Shown here: in pieces, positions 52,227 to 60,680 of the stretch | Layout: each line of letters begins with the position of its first letter | Numbering within the stretch: position 1 is the stretch's first letter | Source of the DNA: MPNO01 sp965205995 | Lineage (GTDB): Bacteria > Pseudomonadota > Alphaproteobacteria > MPNO01 | Direction: 5' to 3' | Assembly: GCA_965205995.1 (NCBI GenBank) | Contig: OZ242200.1 | Span: 1,674,001-1,738,000, forward strand | DNA length: 64,000 bases | Program-made: the position numbers and the translations under genes | Notes under the pieces: model-generated | What the model saw: only the letters and a program-made list of their open reading frames with translations | Databases searched by the model: none | What the model was told of the DNA's origin: nothing

Positions 52227-53519
52227 GCGACCTCGACCCAGGTCTTCATCCCCGACGCCTGGTGCGCCAGGGTATGGCAGTGGATCAGCCATTTGCCCGG
52301 GTTGTCGAACACGCAGAGCACGTCCCGGCTCTGGCGCGCATCCACCAGCGTGGTGTCGCGGTAACGGCCGGGCGCGCCGTCCGCGCCGAGTTCGTGGAAA
52401 TGGTGGCCGTGGATGTGGATGCCGTGCGGAAACGCGGTGTCGTTCCGCATGGCGATGCGCACCGTCTCGCCGCGCGCGAAGCGCTGCCACGGCGCGTGCG
52501 CCATGCCGGAACGGTCGTTGAAGGCCCAGAAGTCGTTCCCCCCGTGGCGCCCGCCCATCGCGCCGCCCTGCATGGCGAGCGTCAGCCGCCGCGCTCCGCC
52601 GCGGTCCGGCGATCGGGATGCCGGTTTGCGGCAAGGGCGCGATCGGCCCGCCGCGCGGCGCGGGGTTGGCGCCCTCGACGGCGATGGTGCCGAGCGCGTA
52701 GGGCTCGCCCCGGGGCAGGAGGTGGAAGGTGACCGGCCCGGCCACGTCGAGCACGATGTCGGTCCGCTGGGCGGGGGCGAGCACCGGCTCGCCGAGCGGC
52801 TCCGGGGCGGCGAGCGGCATCCCGTCCTCGGCCACGATCCTGCCGCTGCCGCCGCCGATCCGCACCCGGAAGGTCCGCGCCGTGGCGGTGTTGATCAGCC
52901 GCAGCCGGACCCGGTCGCCGCGGCGCACCGTGTCGCGCGAGAAAAACGCCCGCCCGTAATTGCCGAGCCGCCCGGCATGGGAGAAATCGTGGCGGTCGCC
53001 GAAGCTCGGGTGCAGCGCGCCCTCGCGGGTCAGGCGCCAGTCGTCGAGCACCACCGTGATGTCGTGGTCCAGCTTCGGCGGGTCGCGCTCGTCGACGATC
53101 AGCGGGCCGTAGAGCCCCTGCGCCACCTGCTCCCAGGACCGGTGATGCGCGTGGTACCAGTAGGTGCCGGGATAGGGCACGGCGAAGTCGTAGGCGAAGC
53201 TCTCGCCGGGCGCGACGGCGTCCTGGGTGAGCCCCGGCACCCCGTCCATCGCGTTGTCGATATGAATGCCGTGCCAGTGGATCGCCGAGCCCCGGTCGAT
53301 CCCGTTCTCGAAGGCGACGGCTATCCTTCCGCCCTCCCGGGCGCGGATCTCGGGCCCCGGCGTGGCGCCGTTGAAGCCCAGCATCGCCGTCGGCCCCTCG
53401 ATGTCGGGCAGCAGTCGGACGGTGACCGGCCCGGCCTTCAGCCGCATCGTCGCCGCCCGGCCGGTCGCCGGCAGGACGGCGCACGCGGCGGCGGACGCGA
53501 GGAATTGCCTTCGGTTCAT
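52223..53519 (-). pseudogene. Multicopper oxidase, broken by a frameshift
   Basis: The two halves are in different minus-strand frames. The N-terminal part (from ATG 53519; Tat-like MNRRQFLASAAACAVLP, then HWHGIHID and WYHAHH copper motifs) reads well to about 52640. The C-terminal part (HGIHIHGHHFHEL and HCHTLAHQASGM, the type 1/2/3 copper ligands) continues in the +1 frame to a stop at 52223. One extra base, or two missing, in the GC-rich stretch 52590-52640 explains it. The loss may be real or a sequencing/assembly error, since both copper sites are intact. It overlaps the cytochrome c gene by 4 bp. Confidence 0.83.
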
Positions 53520-53593
53520 CGAACCCCCCGACGGTTGCGGGGAAGATGGCACAGACCGCGATCCGCTCCAAGGCTTCGGGCGGGTGCCGGCCT

Positions 53594-53700
53594 CCCGAAA
53601 CGCGTCGGAGCCTGCCCCGAGCGGAGCCGAAGGGCCGCTGCTCAGGGCGAAAGGCGGCCCGTCATCCCGAATGGGCGCGCAAGCGCCGTGTCGAGGGACG
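53594..53700. repeat. Dispersed-repeat-like segment at the 3' end of the hydrolase gene
   Basis: An imperfect inverted repeat (about 53614-53648) and the adjoining sequence to about 53700 resemble intergenic palindromic repeats found in many copies in some alphaproteobacteria. It supplies the last dozen or so codons of the hydrolase gene (tail RPSTRRLRAHSG). Copy number in this genome cannot be seen; only one copy is in the window. Confidence 0.35.
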
Positions 53701-55455
53701 GTCGGCGACCGAAGGGGCCGTGACCGGGGTCGCGAGCTGGTCGACGATCCTTTGGGCCGCGCCCTCCACGTCGATCATCGATGCGTGGCCGCCCGCGATT
53801 TCGAGGACCTGGGCGTATCTCGCCTTGAGGAATGCGACCTCGTCCGCGGTCAACCGCCCGACCGCCCCGTCCATCGTGCCGTAGGCGTAGATCACCTTGG
53901 ACAGGTCGGTCCTGGCGAGGAGCCGGGTGTAGCGGTGCCTGCCGACCGCCCCCTGGAACGCCAACCGTAGCCGGACCGACTGGGGCAGCATGCCGTTTTC
54001 GAGCATCACCTCCGGATCGTCGACAAGGTCGAGCGAGACGAGGGTGGTGCCGTCGTCTTCGTATCCGTAGATCTCGGTGCCGCGCTCGCGGAGCTTGCCC
54101 AACCGGTTCTCGTACATCTTCCGTTCGATGTCGAGCCGGCCCGCCATGATGACGTAGCGGTCCGCCGCGCCCGGCCCCTTGAGCGCCAGATAGCGGGGCA
54201 CGATGAACGACCCGAAGGAGTGGCTGAACACCACCACCCGCTTGCCCTGGGCCTTGAAGTGGCGGATCACCCGGTCGAGGATCTCGACGCTCACATCCAT
54301 CTCCGCCTGGATCTGCTCGACGCTGTCGAGCCTTTCGTCGTCGAGCAGCCCGGCGTTGAAGGTCTGCGCCTGATGGACGTTGAGCAGGATCTTGCTTTCG
54401 TGGCCCGGGAACTGGGTCAACGCATCCTCGCCTTCGAGCGACGACCGCGGGCCGCCCAGCGAGAACAGCCAGACGGTGTCGGCGTCGGGGTCGCCGCCCG
54501 GCACGGTCTCGTAGAGCGCCGACACGTCCCCACTCAGCATGGTGAACGGGACGAAGCGCCGGGCGACGATCCGTCTCGTCGCGACGACCTTCTCGCGCTC
54601 GATCAGCGTGTAGAGATCGGCCTTGCTCTGGTCCGCGCAGCCGCGCCCGATACCCCCCGCCCCGATCCTGAATGTCAGGCTGAGCCGCGCCGCCGTCTCG
54701 CCGCGCCGCGTGTCGCGGTCGATCTCGAGCCCGACCCGCGCGCAGTCGAGCCGGTAGCTCGCGCCGGCCGAGAACCGCCAGCCGTTTCCGCGATCCGCGC
54801 CGGACGCCCCTTCCACCCGGCCGCCGCGGTCGATTTCGTAGAACGCCCGGCCTTTCAACGCCCAGCGGTCGTCGACCGCGAAGCGGTAGCGGAGCTCGGG
54901 GCCGCTCACAGCGTATTCGGTCAGGCGCGCCGGGCCGTCGACCCATTCGACCCGGTCGGAGAGCGGGATGTAGTAATTCGCGCCGATGCGGCTTCTTCCG
55001 GTCTGGTAGTCCGCCCCGAGGCTTCCCCGCCGGTGCGCCCTGGTGCGGCCGAGGTCGGAGATCCAGTTCTGGTCGTAGAACGCGTTCACCCCGACGATGC
55101 CGCCGGCGCCCTCGAACCGGTAGGCGATCCCGAGCGAGCCGCCATACAGGTTTCGCTCCTCCGGCCCGCGCGAAAGAACCAGACCGGGCTGGATGAAGAG
55201 GGCGCTCTTGTGCCGGGTTTCCGGCCACAGAGGGATCGCCGCGTCGAGTTCGACGCGGGCCGCGGCGCCGCGCTCTTCTTTTTCGCCGCTGGCGGCGATC
55301 TCGTAATAGGGCCGTTGCCCGCCGGCGCCGTCCGCCGCGCCGGCGGCGATCGCGACGACCGCCGCTGCCGCCAGGCCAAGGAATGCGTTCGCCGGACCGC
55401 GGGGTTCGCCGCCGTGCCGGGCGGCGTGAATACGCGGTTCAGGGCTTTCGAACAT
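53662..55455 (-). CDS. Inverse-autotransporter-like beta-barrel fused to an alpha/beta hydrolase
   Basis: A 597-residue protein. It has a signal-like segment (about residues 24-43), then a beta-rich domain (about 48-275) with NLYGGSLGIAYRF, VGVNAFYDQNW, HRRGSLGADYQTG and GANYYIPLSD, the pattern of intimin/invasin inverse-autotransporter barrels (type Ve). The C-terminal domain (about 285-580) is alpha/beta-hydrolase-like: FSHSFGS with the candidate nucleophile S413 (elbow S-H-S-F-G in place of G-x-S-x-G), D529 in GTMDGAV and H557 in GGHASMID. In type Ve proteins the C-terminal part is exported, so a surface hydrolase is implied. The last residues come from repeat-like DNA. The ATG at 55455 is preceded by ACAGG. 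Confidence 0.7.
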   Translation of the reverse strand: MFESPEPRIHAARHGGEPRGPANAFLGLAAAAVVAIAAGAADGAGGQRPYYEIAASGEKEERGAAARVELDAAIPLWPETRHKSALFIQPGLVLSRGPEERNLYGGSLGIAYRFEGAGGIVGVNAFYDQNWISDLGRTRAHRRGSLGADYQTGRSRIGANYYIPLSDRVEWVDGPARLTEYAVSGPELRYRFAVDDRWALKGRAFYEIDRGGRVEGASGADRGNGWRFSAGASYRLDCARVGLEIDRDTRRGETAARLSLTFRIGAGGIGRGCADQSKADLYTLIEREKVVATRRIVARRFVPFTMLSGDVSALYETVPGGDPDADTVWLFSLGGPRSSLEGEDALTQFPGHESKILLNVHQAQTFNAGLLDDERLDSVEQIQAEMDVSVEILDRVIRHFKAQGKRVVVFSHSFGSFIVPRYLALKGPGAADRYVIMAGRLDIERKMYENRLGKLRERGTEIYGYEDDGTTLVSLDLVDDPEVMLENGMLPQSVRLRLAFQGAVGRHRYTRLLARTDLSKVIYAYGTMDGAVGRLTADEVAFLKARYAQVLEIAGGHASMIDVEGAAQRIVDQLATPVTAPSVADRPSTRRLRAHSG

Positions 55456-55499
55456 AACCTGTCTGCATAAATACCCCCCGGTCGGTGGGGATATTAATC

Positions 55500-55515
55500 A
55501 TAACATATTTGTTAT
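55500..55515. promoter_or_regulatory. Palindrome in the AT-rich divergent promoter region
   Basis: ataacatatttgttat is a perfect 6-4-6 inverted repeat, with the 8-bp palindrome atttaaat just beyond at 55521. The 158-bp region between the divergent hydrolase and HTH-regulator genes is far richer in A/T than its surroundings. It is a plausible operator for the HTH regulator encoded at 55614 or a core promoter. Confidence 0.45.
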
Positions 55516-55613
55516 ATGTCATTTAAATATGTTTCGGCGCAGGGCGGGCGCGGAAAATCGTTCTGTCGCCGGCCCTCGCGCATCGCGCGCCGCTTTGGCA
55601 GGATGGCCCCGCC

Positions 55614-56492
55614 ATGGCGCGGGAAAAGACCGACCAGCCGCCGCTCTACATGACCACCAGGGAGGTGGCGGAGCTGTTGCGGGTGAAGGAGCGCAAGATC
55701 TACGACCTCGCGGCGGCGGGGGAGATTCCGCACCGCCGGATCACCGGCAAGCTTTTGTTCCCGCGCGCCGAGCTCATGGACTGGGCCGGGGTCGGCAGCG
55801 GCGCGCTCGCGGCCCGGCCGATGGTGCTGGCCGGCTCGCACGACCCGCTGCTCGAATGGGCGGTGCGCGAATCGGGCTCGGGCCTGGCGACCATCCTCAA
55901 CGGCAGCGTCGACGGGCTGCAACGCTTCGTCGACCGCGAGGCGGCGATTGCCGGCATCCACTTCCGCGACCCGAACGGCTGGAATATCCAGGCCGTCGAG
56001 GACTGGCGGCTAGTCGGCTGCGTGCTGCTGACCTGGACGGTGCGCGCGCGCGGGCTGATCCTGTCGCGCCGGGTTTACGACCGCGTGAGAAGCGTCGCCG
56101 ACCTCAGGGGAATGCGGGTTGCCTTCCGCCAGCCCGGCGCCGCGGCGGCGGCGCTGTTCCGGGACATGCTGTGGCAAGAAGGGATGACGACGGAGGACGT
56201 GGTGCCGCTCGCGACGCCCGCCTGGACGGAGAGCGAGGCGGCGGCGGCGGTCGCGTCGGGCGAGGCCGATGCGGCGCTCGGGATCGAGGCGATGGCGCGG
56301 CAGTTCGACCTCCCTTTCCGGCCCCTCGAGCTGGAGAGCTTCGACCTGGTGGTCGACCGCCGCGCCTATTTCACCGAGCCGGTGCGGACGCTGCTCGACT
56401 TCTCCCGCGGCGAGGCGATGAAGAAGAAGGCGAAATCTATGGGCGGCTACGAGTTCTTCAACACCGGCGCGGTGCGCTGGCTTTCGCCCTGA
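55614..56492 (+). CDS. HTH (excisionase-type) regulator with periplasmic-binding-protein-like domain
   Basis: A 292-residue protein. Residues 12-60 form an excisionase/MerR-like helix-turn-helix (MTTREVAELLRVKERKIYDLAAAGEIPHRR). Residues 65-290 form a PBP-like ligand domain (LAGSHDPLLEWAV, FRDPNGWNIQ, MRVAFRQPGAAAAALF, DAALGIEAMARQF). This combination is common beside molybdate/tungstate uptake and molybdopterin genes. It converges on a class III ABC importer with a 46-bp overlap of the coding ends, so it may sense the imported ion. Direct evidence for the ligand is lacking. Confidence 0.82.
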   Translation: MAREKTDQPPLYMTTREVAELLRVKERKIYDLAAAGEIPHRRITGKLLFPRAELMDWAGVGSGALAARPMVLAGSHDPLLEWAVRESGSGLATILNGSVDGLQRFVDREAAIAGIHFRDPNGWNIQAVEDWRLVGCVLLTWTVRARGLILSRRVYDRVRSVADLRGMRVAFRQPGAAAAALFRDMLWQEGMTTEDVVPLATPAWTESEAAAAVASGEADAALGIEAMARQFDLPFRPLELESFDLVVDRRAYFTEPVRTLLDFSRGEAMKKKAKSMGGYEFFNTGAVRWLSP

Positions 56493-57268
56493 CGCGCCAG
56501 CGAGGGCACGCAGACGGTGCTGCCGCCGGCCAGCTCCTCGACCCGAATTTCGACGCCGTAGACCGCCGACAGCGCCTCCGCCGTGAGCGCGTCCCGGGGC
56601 GTCCCCGCCGCCCGCACCCGCCCCTCATGCAGCAGCGCGACGCCGGTGCCGACGGCGAAGGCGTGGTCGGGATCGTGGGTCGAGAGGATCACCGTGAGCC
56701 CGTCGGCGGCGAGCCCGGCGATCTCCCTCAGCACCAGCGCCTGGTTGCCGAAATCGAGGCTGGCGGTGGGCTCGTCCATGACCAGGACGGGGGTCTCCTG
56801 CGCCAGCGCGCGGGCGATCAGCACGAGTTGGCGCTGGCCGCCCGACAGCCGCGTGTAGTCGGACCCGGCGAGATCCCCGATGCGGAGGCGGGCGAGCGCG
56901 CCTTGCGCCGCCGCGCGGTCGGCTTCGCCGGGCTGGGAGAACAGGCCGAGCCGCGCGGTGCGGCCCATCAGCACCACCTCCAGCGCGGGGTAGGCGAAGG
57001 GCGCCGCATGGGCCTGCGGGACATAGGCCGCATGGGTCGCGATCTCGCGCCGGGTGAGCCGGTCGAGCGGCGTGCCGGCGAGCAGCACCGCCCCGCCGCG
57101 CGCCGGGATCAGCCCGAGCAGGGTCTTGAACAGCGTCGTCTTGCCGGACCCGTTGGGGCCCAGCAGGCATAGGATCTCGCCCGGCCCAGCGCCGAGCGCG
57201 ATGCCGGCCCCGACCTCGTGGCCGGGATAGCCGATCGCCAGATCCCTGGTCTCGACGGTCACGCCCAT
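56447..57268 (-). CDS. ABC transporter ATP-binding protein, FecE/BtuD/MolC-like
   Basis: A 273-residue ATPase for a class III metal/siderophore/oxyanion importer. It has Walker A LLGPNGSGKTTLFKTL, signature RLSGGQRQLVLIARAL, Walker B VLVMDEPTASLD and the switch His in LSTHDPDH. The ATG at 57268 overlaps the permease gene end by 10 bp. The C-terminus extends into the convergent HTH gene. The substrate is inferred from neighbours. Confidence 0.9.
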   Translation of the reverse strand: MGVTVETRDLAIGYPGHEVGAGIALGAGPGEILCLLGPNGSGKTTLFKTLLGLIPARGGAVLLAGTPLDRLTRREIATHAAYVPQAHAAPFAYPALEVVLMGRTARLGLFSQPGEADRAAAQGALARLRIGDLAGSDYTRLSGGQRQLVLIARALAQETPVLVMDEPTASLDFGNQALVLREIAGLAADGLTVILSTHDPDHAFAVGTGVALLHEGRVRAAGTPRDALTAEALSAVYGVEIRVEELAGGSTVCVPSLARQGESQRTAPVLKNS

Positions 57269-58245
57269 GTGCGGCGCCCCCGCCCGAGCAGCCAGAGGAA
57301 GAACGGCGCGCCGACCACCGCCGTCAGGATGCCGAGCGGCACCTCGACGGCCGAGACGGTGCGCGCCAGGGTATCGACGGCGAGCATGTAGCCGGCCCCC
57401 AGCAAAGCGGCTGCCGGCAGGAGCTTGCCGAAGCCGGGGCCGACGATCATCCGCGCGATATGCGGGATCACCAGCCCGACCCAGCCGACCACGCCGGCGA
57501 CCGCGACCACGCTCGCCGTGATCAGCGTGGCGCAGACGATGACCACCAGGCGGAGACGCCCCGCCTCGATGCCGAGCGCGCGGGCCTCCTCGTCGCCGAG
57601 CGCCAGCACGTTGATCCGCCAGCGCAGGAGGATCAGCGGAACCAGCCCGGCCAGCACCACCGGCGCGACCGGCAGGATGTCCCCGGTCTTCACCCCGGCG
57701 AGGCTGCCGAGCAGCCAGAAGGTGATCGCCGGAAGCTGGTCGTAGGGATCGGCCAGCACTTTCAGCAGCGACGTCGCCGCCCCGGTGAGCGCGCCGACCA
57801 CCACGCCCGCGAGCACCAGGATCAGGGTGCGGTCGCCGGTCGTGACCGAGGCGGCGACGAAACCGACCAGCGCCACCGCGGCGAGCCCGCCGGCGAAGCC
57901 CATGAGCTGGATCGCCAGCACCGGCAGGGCGAGGAAGATCCCGAGCACCGCGCCGAGCCCGGCGCCGGCCGAGACGCCGAGGATGTCGGGCGAGACCAGC
58001 GGGTTGCGGAACAGCGTCTGGTAGCAGGCGCCGGCGGCGGCGAGCGCCGCGCCCACCAGCAGGGAGGCGACCACCCTGGGCAGGCGGATCGACAGCAGCA
58101 CGGTTTCCGCCCGGGCCCCACCCTCGCCCCCGGCGAGGATCGTGAGCGCCTCGGCGATGCCGAGCGGATAGGGCCCGATCAGCAGCGCCGCGAAGGCGCC
58201 GGCGGCCAGCGCGGCGCACAGCCAGAGCGCCGTTCCGCCCGGCAA
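57259..58245 (-). CDS. ABC transporter permease, FecCD/BtuC/MolB-like
   Basis: A permease of about 328 residues with roughly ten membrane helices. Family motifs are SIRLPRVVASLLVGAALAAAG, YQTLFRNPLVSPDILGVSAGA, and GWVGLVIPHIARMIVGPGF near the C-terminus. The start is uncertain: TTG at 58245, or a CTG at 58269 that would overlap the binding-protein stop by 4 bp (CTGA). Upstream in-frame sequence is the shadow of the binding protein. It forms the channel with the ATPase gene just downstream. Confidence 0.88.
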   Translation of the reverse strand: MPGGTALWLCAALAAGAFAALLIGPYPLGIAEALTILAGGEGGARAETVLLSIRLPRVVASLLVGAALAAAGACYQTLFRNPLVSPDILGVSAGAGLGAVLGIFLALPVLAIQLMGFAGGLAAVALVGFVAASVTTGDRTLILVLAGVVVGALTGAATSLLKVLADPYDQLPAITFWLLGSLAGVKTGDILPVAPVVLAGLVPLILLRWRINVLALGDEEARALGIEAGRLRLVVIVCATLITASVVAVAGVVGWVGLVIPHIARMIVGPGFGKLLPAAALLGAGYMLAVDTLARTVSAVEVPLGILTAVVGAPFFLWLLGRGRRTWA

Positions 58246-58265
58246 TGCGCCGGTCCATCGGCCGG

Positions 58266-59300
58266 TCAGGGCGCGCGCCCCCGCGCCGATTCCAGCAGCC
58301 GGTCGAGCTCGTCCTCGCCGAGCTCGACATGGTACCAGAGCCGGTAGAACGCCTCCGTGTCCCGGCGCAGATCGCCGCGCCAGCGTTCGGGGTAGAACAG
58401 GCCGGCGAGCCATTTCAGCCCCATCAGCCGGTTGACCGAGGGCGGGCGGTCGATCCAGCCGAACGGCGCGGTGGGCGACAGATAGACCCGTCCCCGGCGG
58501 ATTGCGGCGATCCCCTGCCACAGCGGGTCGCGCCAGACCCGGGCATGGAAGACGCGGTCCCAGGTGACGACGGTGTCGGGGTCGGCGACGATCACCTGCT
58601 CGGGCGAGGCCTGGATGAGCCCGTGGCGGCCCGGCACCTCGGCCACGTTGCGCCCGCCGGCGCGCTCGATGATCTCGGTGTTGATCGAGCCCTTGAGCCC
58701 GGTCTCCAGCCCGTCCGGGCCGCGCGCGAGATAGACCCGTGGGCGCGCACCCTCCGGCACCGCGCCGAGCGCCTTATCCAGCGCGGCGAAAATCGCCTCG
58801 GCGTCGCTTGCCAGCGCCTCGGCGCGCGCCTCCACGCCGAGCGCCCGTCCGACCAGGCGGATCGAGGACGCGGTCTCGGCGAAGCGGCCGTTGACCAGGA
58901 GATAAGGGATGCCGGTCTGCTCCTGCACCCGGTCGGCGAGGTCGATATAGGTGCCGCGCACCGAGCCGAAATCGACGATCAAATCGGGCTTCAGCGCCAG
59001 CACCCGCTCGATATTGGCCTCGCCGCCGCGCCCGGTGAGCCGCCCGGTCTCGGGCAGGTCGCGCCAGGCCGGGGCGATATAGGGCTTCTCGTAGCCGCGC
59101 AGCTCCCGCGGCCAGCCGAGCAGCGCCGAGGGCTTCAGCGCATAGATCAGGATCGAGGCCGGCGGGCCGGAGGCGAAGACGCGGGTGACGTCGTCGGGCA
59201 GCTCGACGACACGGCCGGCCGAGTCGGTGACCGTCCGGGCCTCGACCGCCCCGCCGAGCAGCATGCAGGCCAGCCCCGCCGAAAGGATGCGCGCGTTCAT
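58266..59300 (-). CDS. ABC transporter substrate-binding protein, class III (iron/molybdate-type)
   Basis: A 344-residue periplasmic protein with a signal peptide (ILSAGLACMLLGGAVEA). Typical class III features are VTDSAGRVVELPDDVTRV, LKPDLIVDFGS, VNGRFAETASSIRLVGRALG, and the C-terminal FGWIDRPPSVNRLMGLKWL. The last motif is shared with MolA-like proteins for molybdate/tungstate and with some iron binders. It is first in the three-gene minus-strand importer unit, with a GC-rich hairpin upstream that separates it from the Liv genes. Confidence 0.87.
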   Translation of the reverse strand: MNARILSAGLACMLLGGAVEARTVTDSAGRVVELPDDVTRVFASGPPASILIYALKPSALLGWPRELRGYEKPYIAPAWRDLPETGRLTGRGGEANIERVLALKPDLIVDFGSVRGTYIDLADRVQEQTGIPYLLVNGRFAETASSIRLVGRALGVEARAEALASDAEAIFAALDKALGAVPEGARPRVYLARGPDGLETGLKGSINTEIIERAGGRNVAEVPGRHGLIQASPEQVIVADPDTVVTWDRVFHARVWRDPLWQGIAAIRRGRVYLSPTAPFGWIDRPPSVNRLMGLKWLAGLFYPERWRGDLRRDTEAFYRLWYHVELGEDELDRLLESARGRAP

Positions 59301-59387
59301 TCCCTCTCCCTCGCCCCTTTGTGCATTACCTCGGCGCTTTGGGGAAGGGCGGGTCGGGTGGGTGGAACTGGCGTTCCCGCGGCTGCC

Positions 59388-59417
59388 CGGGGACGGGGCC
59401 GCTCGGCCCCGTCCCCG
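59388..59417 (-). terminator. GC-rich hairpin after the LivK-type gene
   Basis: A perfect 13-bp stem (arms 59388-59400 and 59405-59417) with a 4-nt GCTC loop lies 12 bp after the stop of the binding-protein gene that ends at 59430. No T-run follows on the minus strand, so termination may be weak or Rho-assisted. It lies before the start of the next importer operon. Confidence 0.5.
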
Positions 59418-59429
59418 CAGGCGGGCCGG

Positions 59430-60596
59430 CTACTTCTTCACGTTGAGGTATTTGCCGCCGACCACCTTGAGGATGGCGCTGGCGCCCGAGCCGTCGCCGA
59501 CCTCGTTCATCGTCGTCTCGCCGGAAACCCCGTCATAGCCCTTCAACGCGGCCCAGCCCTTGCGGATCCGATCCCGGTCGGCTTCGAGGTCGCCGGACTT
59601 GTTGGTGACCCCCTGCCCCTCCATGATCATCTTGAGGATGTAGGTGGAGTCGTAGGACCGGGGACCGCCATAAGGCGGCTTCTTGCCCTTGTTGGCGGCC
59701 TGGATCTTCTTCACATAGGCCTGCACCGACGCCCGCGGATCGTCGATCCAGGCGGCGGTCGACATATAGCTGCCCTCGGTCGCCTTGCCGCCGAGCTGGA
59801 TGAAGCCGGGCGCGCCCGCGCAGGCCCCGCCGACGAAGGGCGCCGCGAGGCCCTGCTTGCGGGCCTCCTTGGCGATCCCGGCGGCCTGCTGGTAGCACGA
59901 ACCCAGCGCCACCCCATCCGGGTTGAGCGCCTTGGCCTTGGTGATCTGGGCCGAGAAATCGGTGTCCCTGGTCCGGTAGGTCAGCATGCCGAGCAGCTTG
60001 ACGCCGAATTTCTTCAGCAGCACCGGAAGGATCTTTGCGCCCTCGGCCTTGGAGACCGCGTCTTCGAGATCGTGGATGATGACCGCCGACTTTATCTTGT
60101 ACGCCTCGACCCACGCCTTGACGACCGGGTCGAGCTGCTTGTCGCTGGTGAGCGTGTTGCGGAACGCCCATTGGCTCATCGCAGACAGCCCGGGCTTGGA
60201 CGAGCAATACGAGATCATCGGCACCTTGTAGCGATCGAGCTGCGGCGCCAGGATCTCGTAGATCGAACTGAAGCAGGGCCCCATCACCGCGAGTACCTTG
60301 TCGCGGGTCACCAGCTTCTTGAAGCCCTTGATGCCTTCGGATTCCTTCGACTGGGTGTCCCAGAAGATGACCTTCAGCGGGACGCCGCCGATGCCGCCCG
60401 CGGCGTTGATCTCGTCCTGGGCGATCTTGATCGACTCGCGCGCCGTGTAGCCCCATTCCGCCCCCTTGCCGGTCACCGGCACCAGGGCGCCGATTTTCAC
60501 CGACCGCCCGGAGAGCTCGGCCGCCCCGGGCATCGCCGTGACCGCCACCAGAGCCGCCGCGCCGGCAGCCGTCGCCAGAATTGCCTGTTGTCGCAT
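59430..60596 (-). CDS. Branched-chain amino acid-type ABC transporter substrate-binding protein (LivK family)
   Basis: A 388-residue type I periplasmic binding protein. It has a signal peptide (ILATAAGAAALVAVTAMPGAA), VKIGALVPVTGKGAEWGY, ARESIKIAQDEINAAGGIGGVPLKV, VMGPCFSSIYEI and FRNTLTSDKQLDPVV. The signature of leucine/isoleucine/amide-type receptors is present, but the ligand may differ (amino acid, amide or aromatic acid). It lies 84 bp after livF on the same strand, with GGGAGG before the ATG. Confidence 0.9.
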   Translation of the reverse strand: MRQQAILATAAGAAALVAVTAMPGAAELSGRSVKIGALVPVTGKGAEWGYTARESIKIAQDEINAAGGIGGVPLKVIFWDTQSKESEGIKGFKKLVTRDKVLAVMGPCFSSIYEILAPQLDRYKVPMISYCSSKPGLSAMSQWAFRNTLTSDKQLDPVVKAWVEAYKIKSAVIIHDLEDAVSKAEGAKILPVLLKKFGVKLLGMLTYRTRDTDFSAQITKAKALNPDGVALGSCYQQAAGIAKEARKQGLAAPFVGGACAGAPGFIQLGGKATEGSYMSTAAWIDDPRASVQAYVKKIQAANKGKKPPYGGPRSYDSTYILKMIMEGQGVTNKSGDLEADRDRIRKGWAALKGYDGVSGETTMNEVGDGSGASAILKVVGGKYLNVKK

Positions 60597-60680
60597 CGTC
60601 CTATGCCTCCCTTTCCGGTTTCCGCGAGGATAGCCGCGTCGGGCGATATCGGATAGGCGGTTTCGTTCCGGTCGCCCGCC

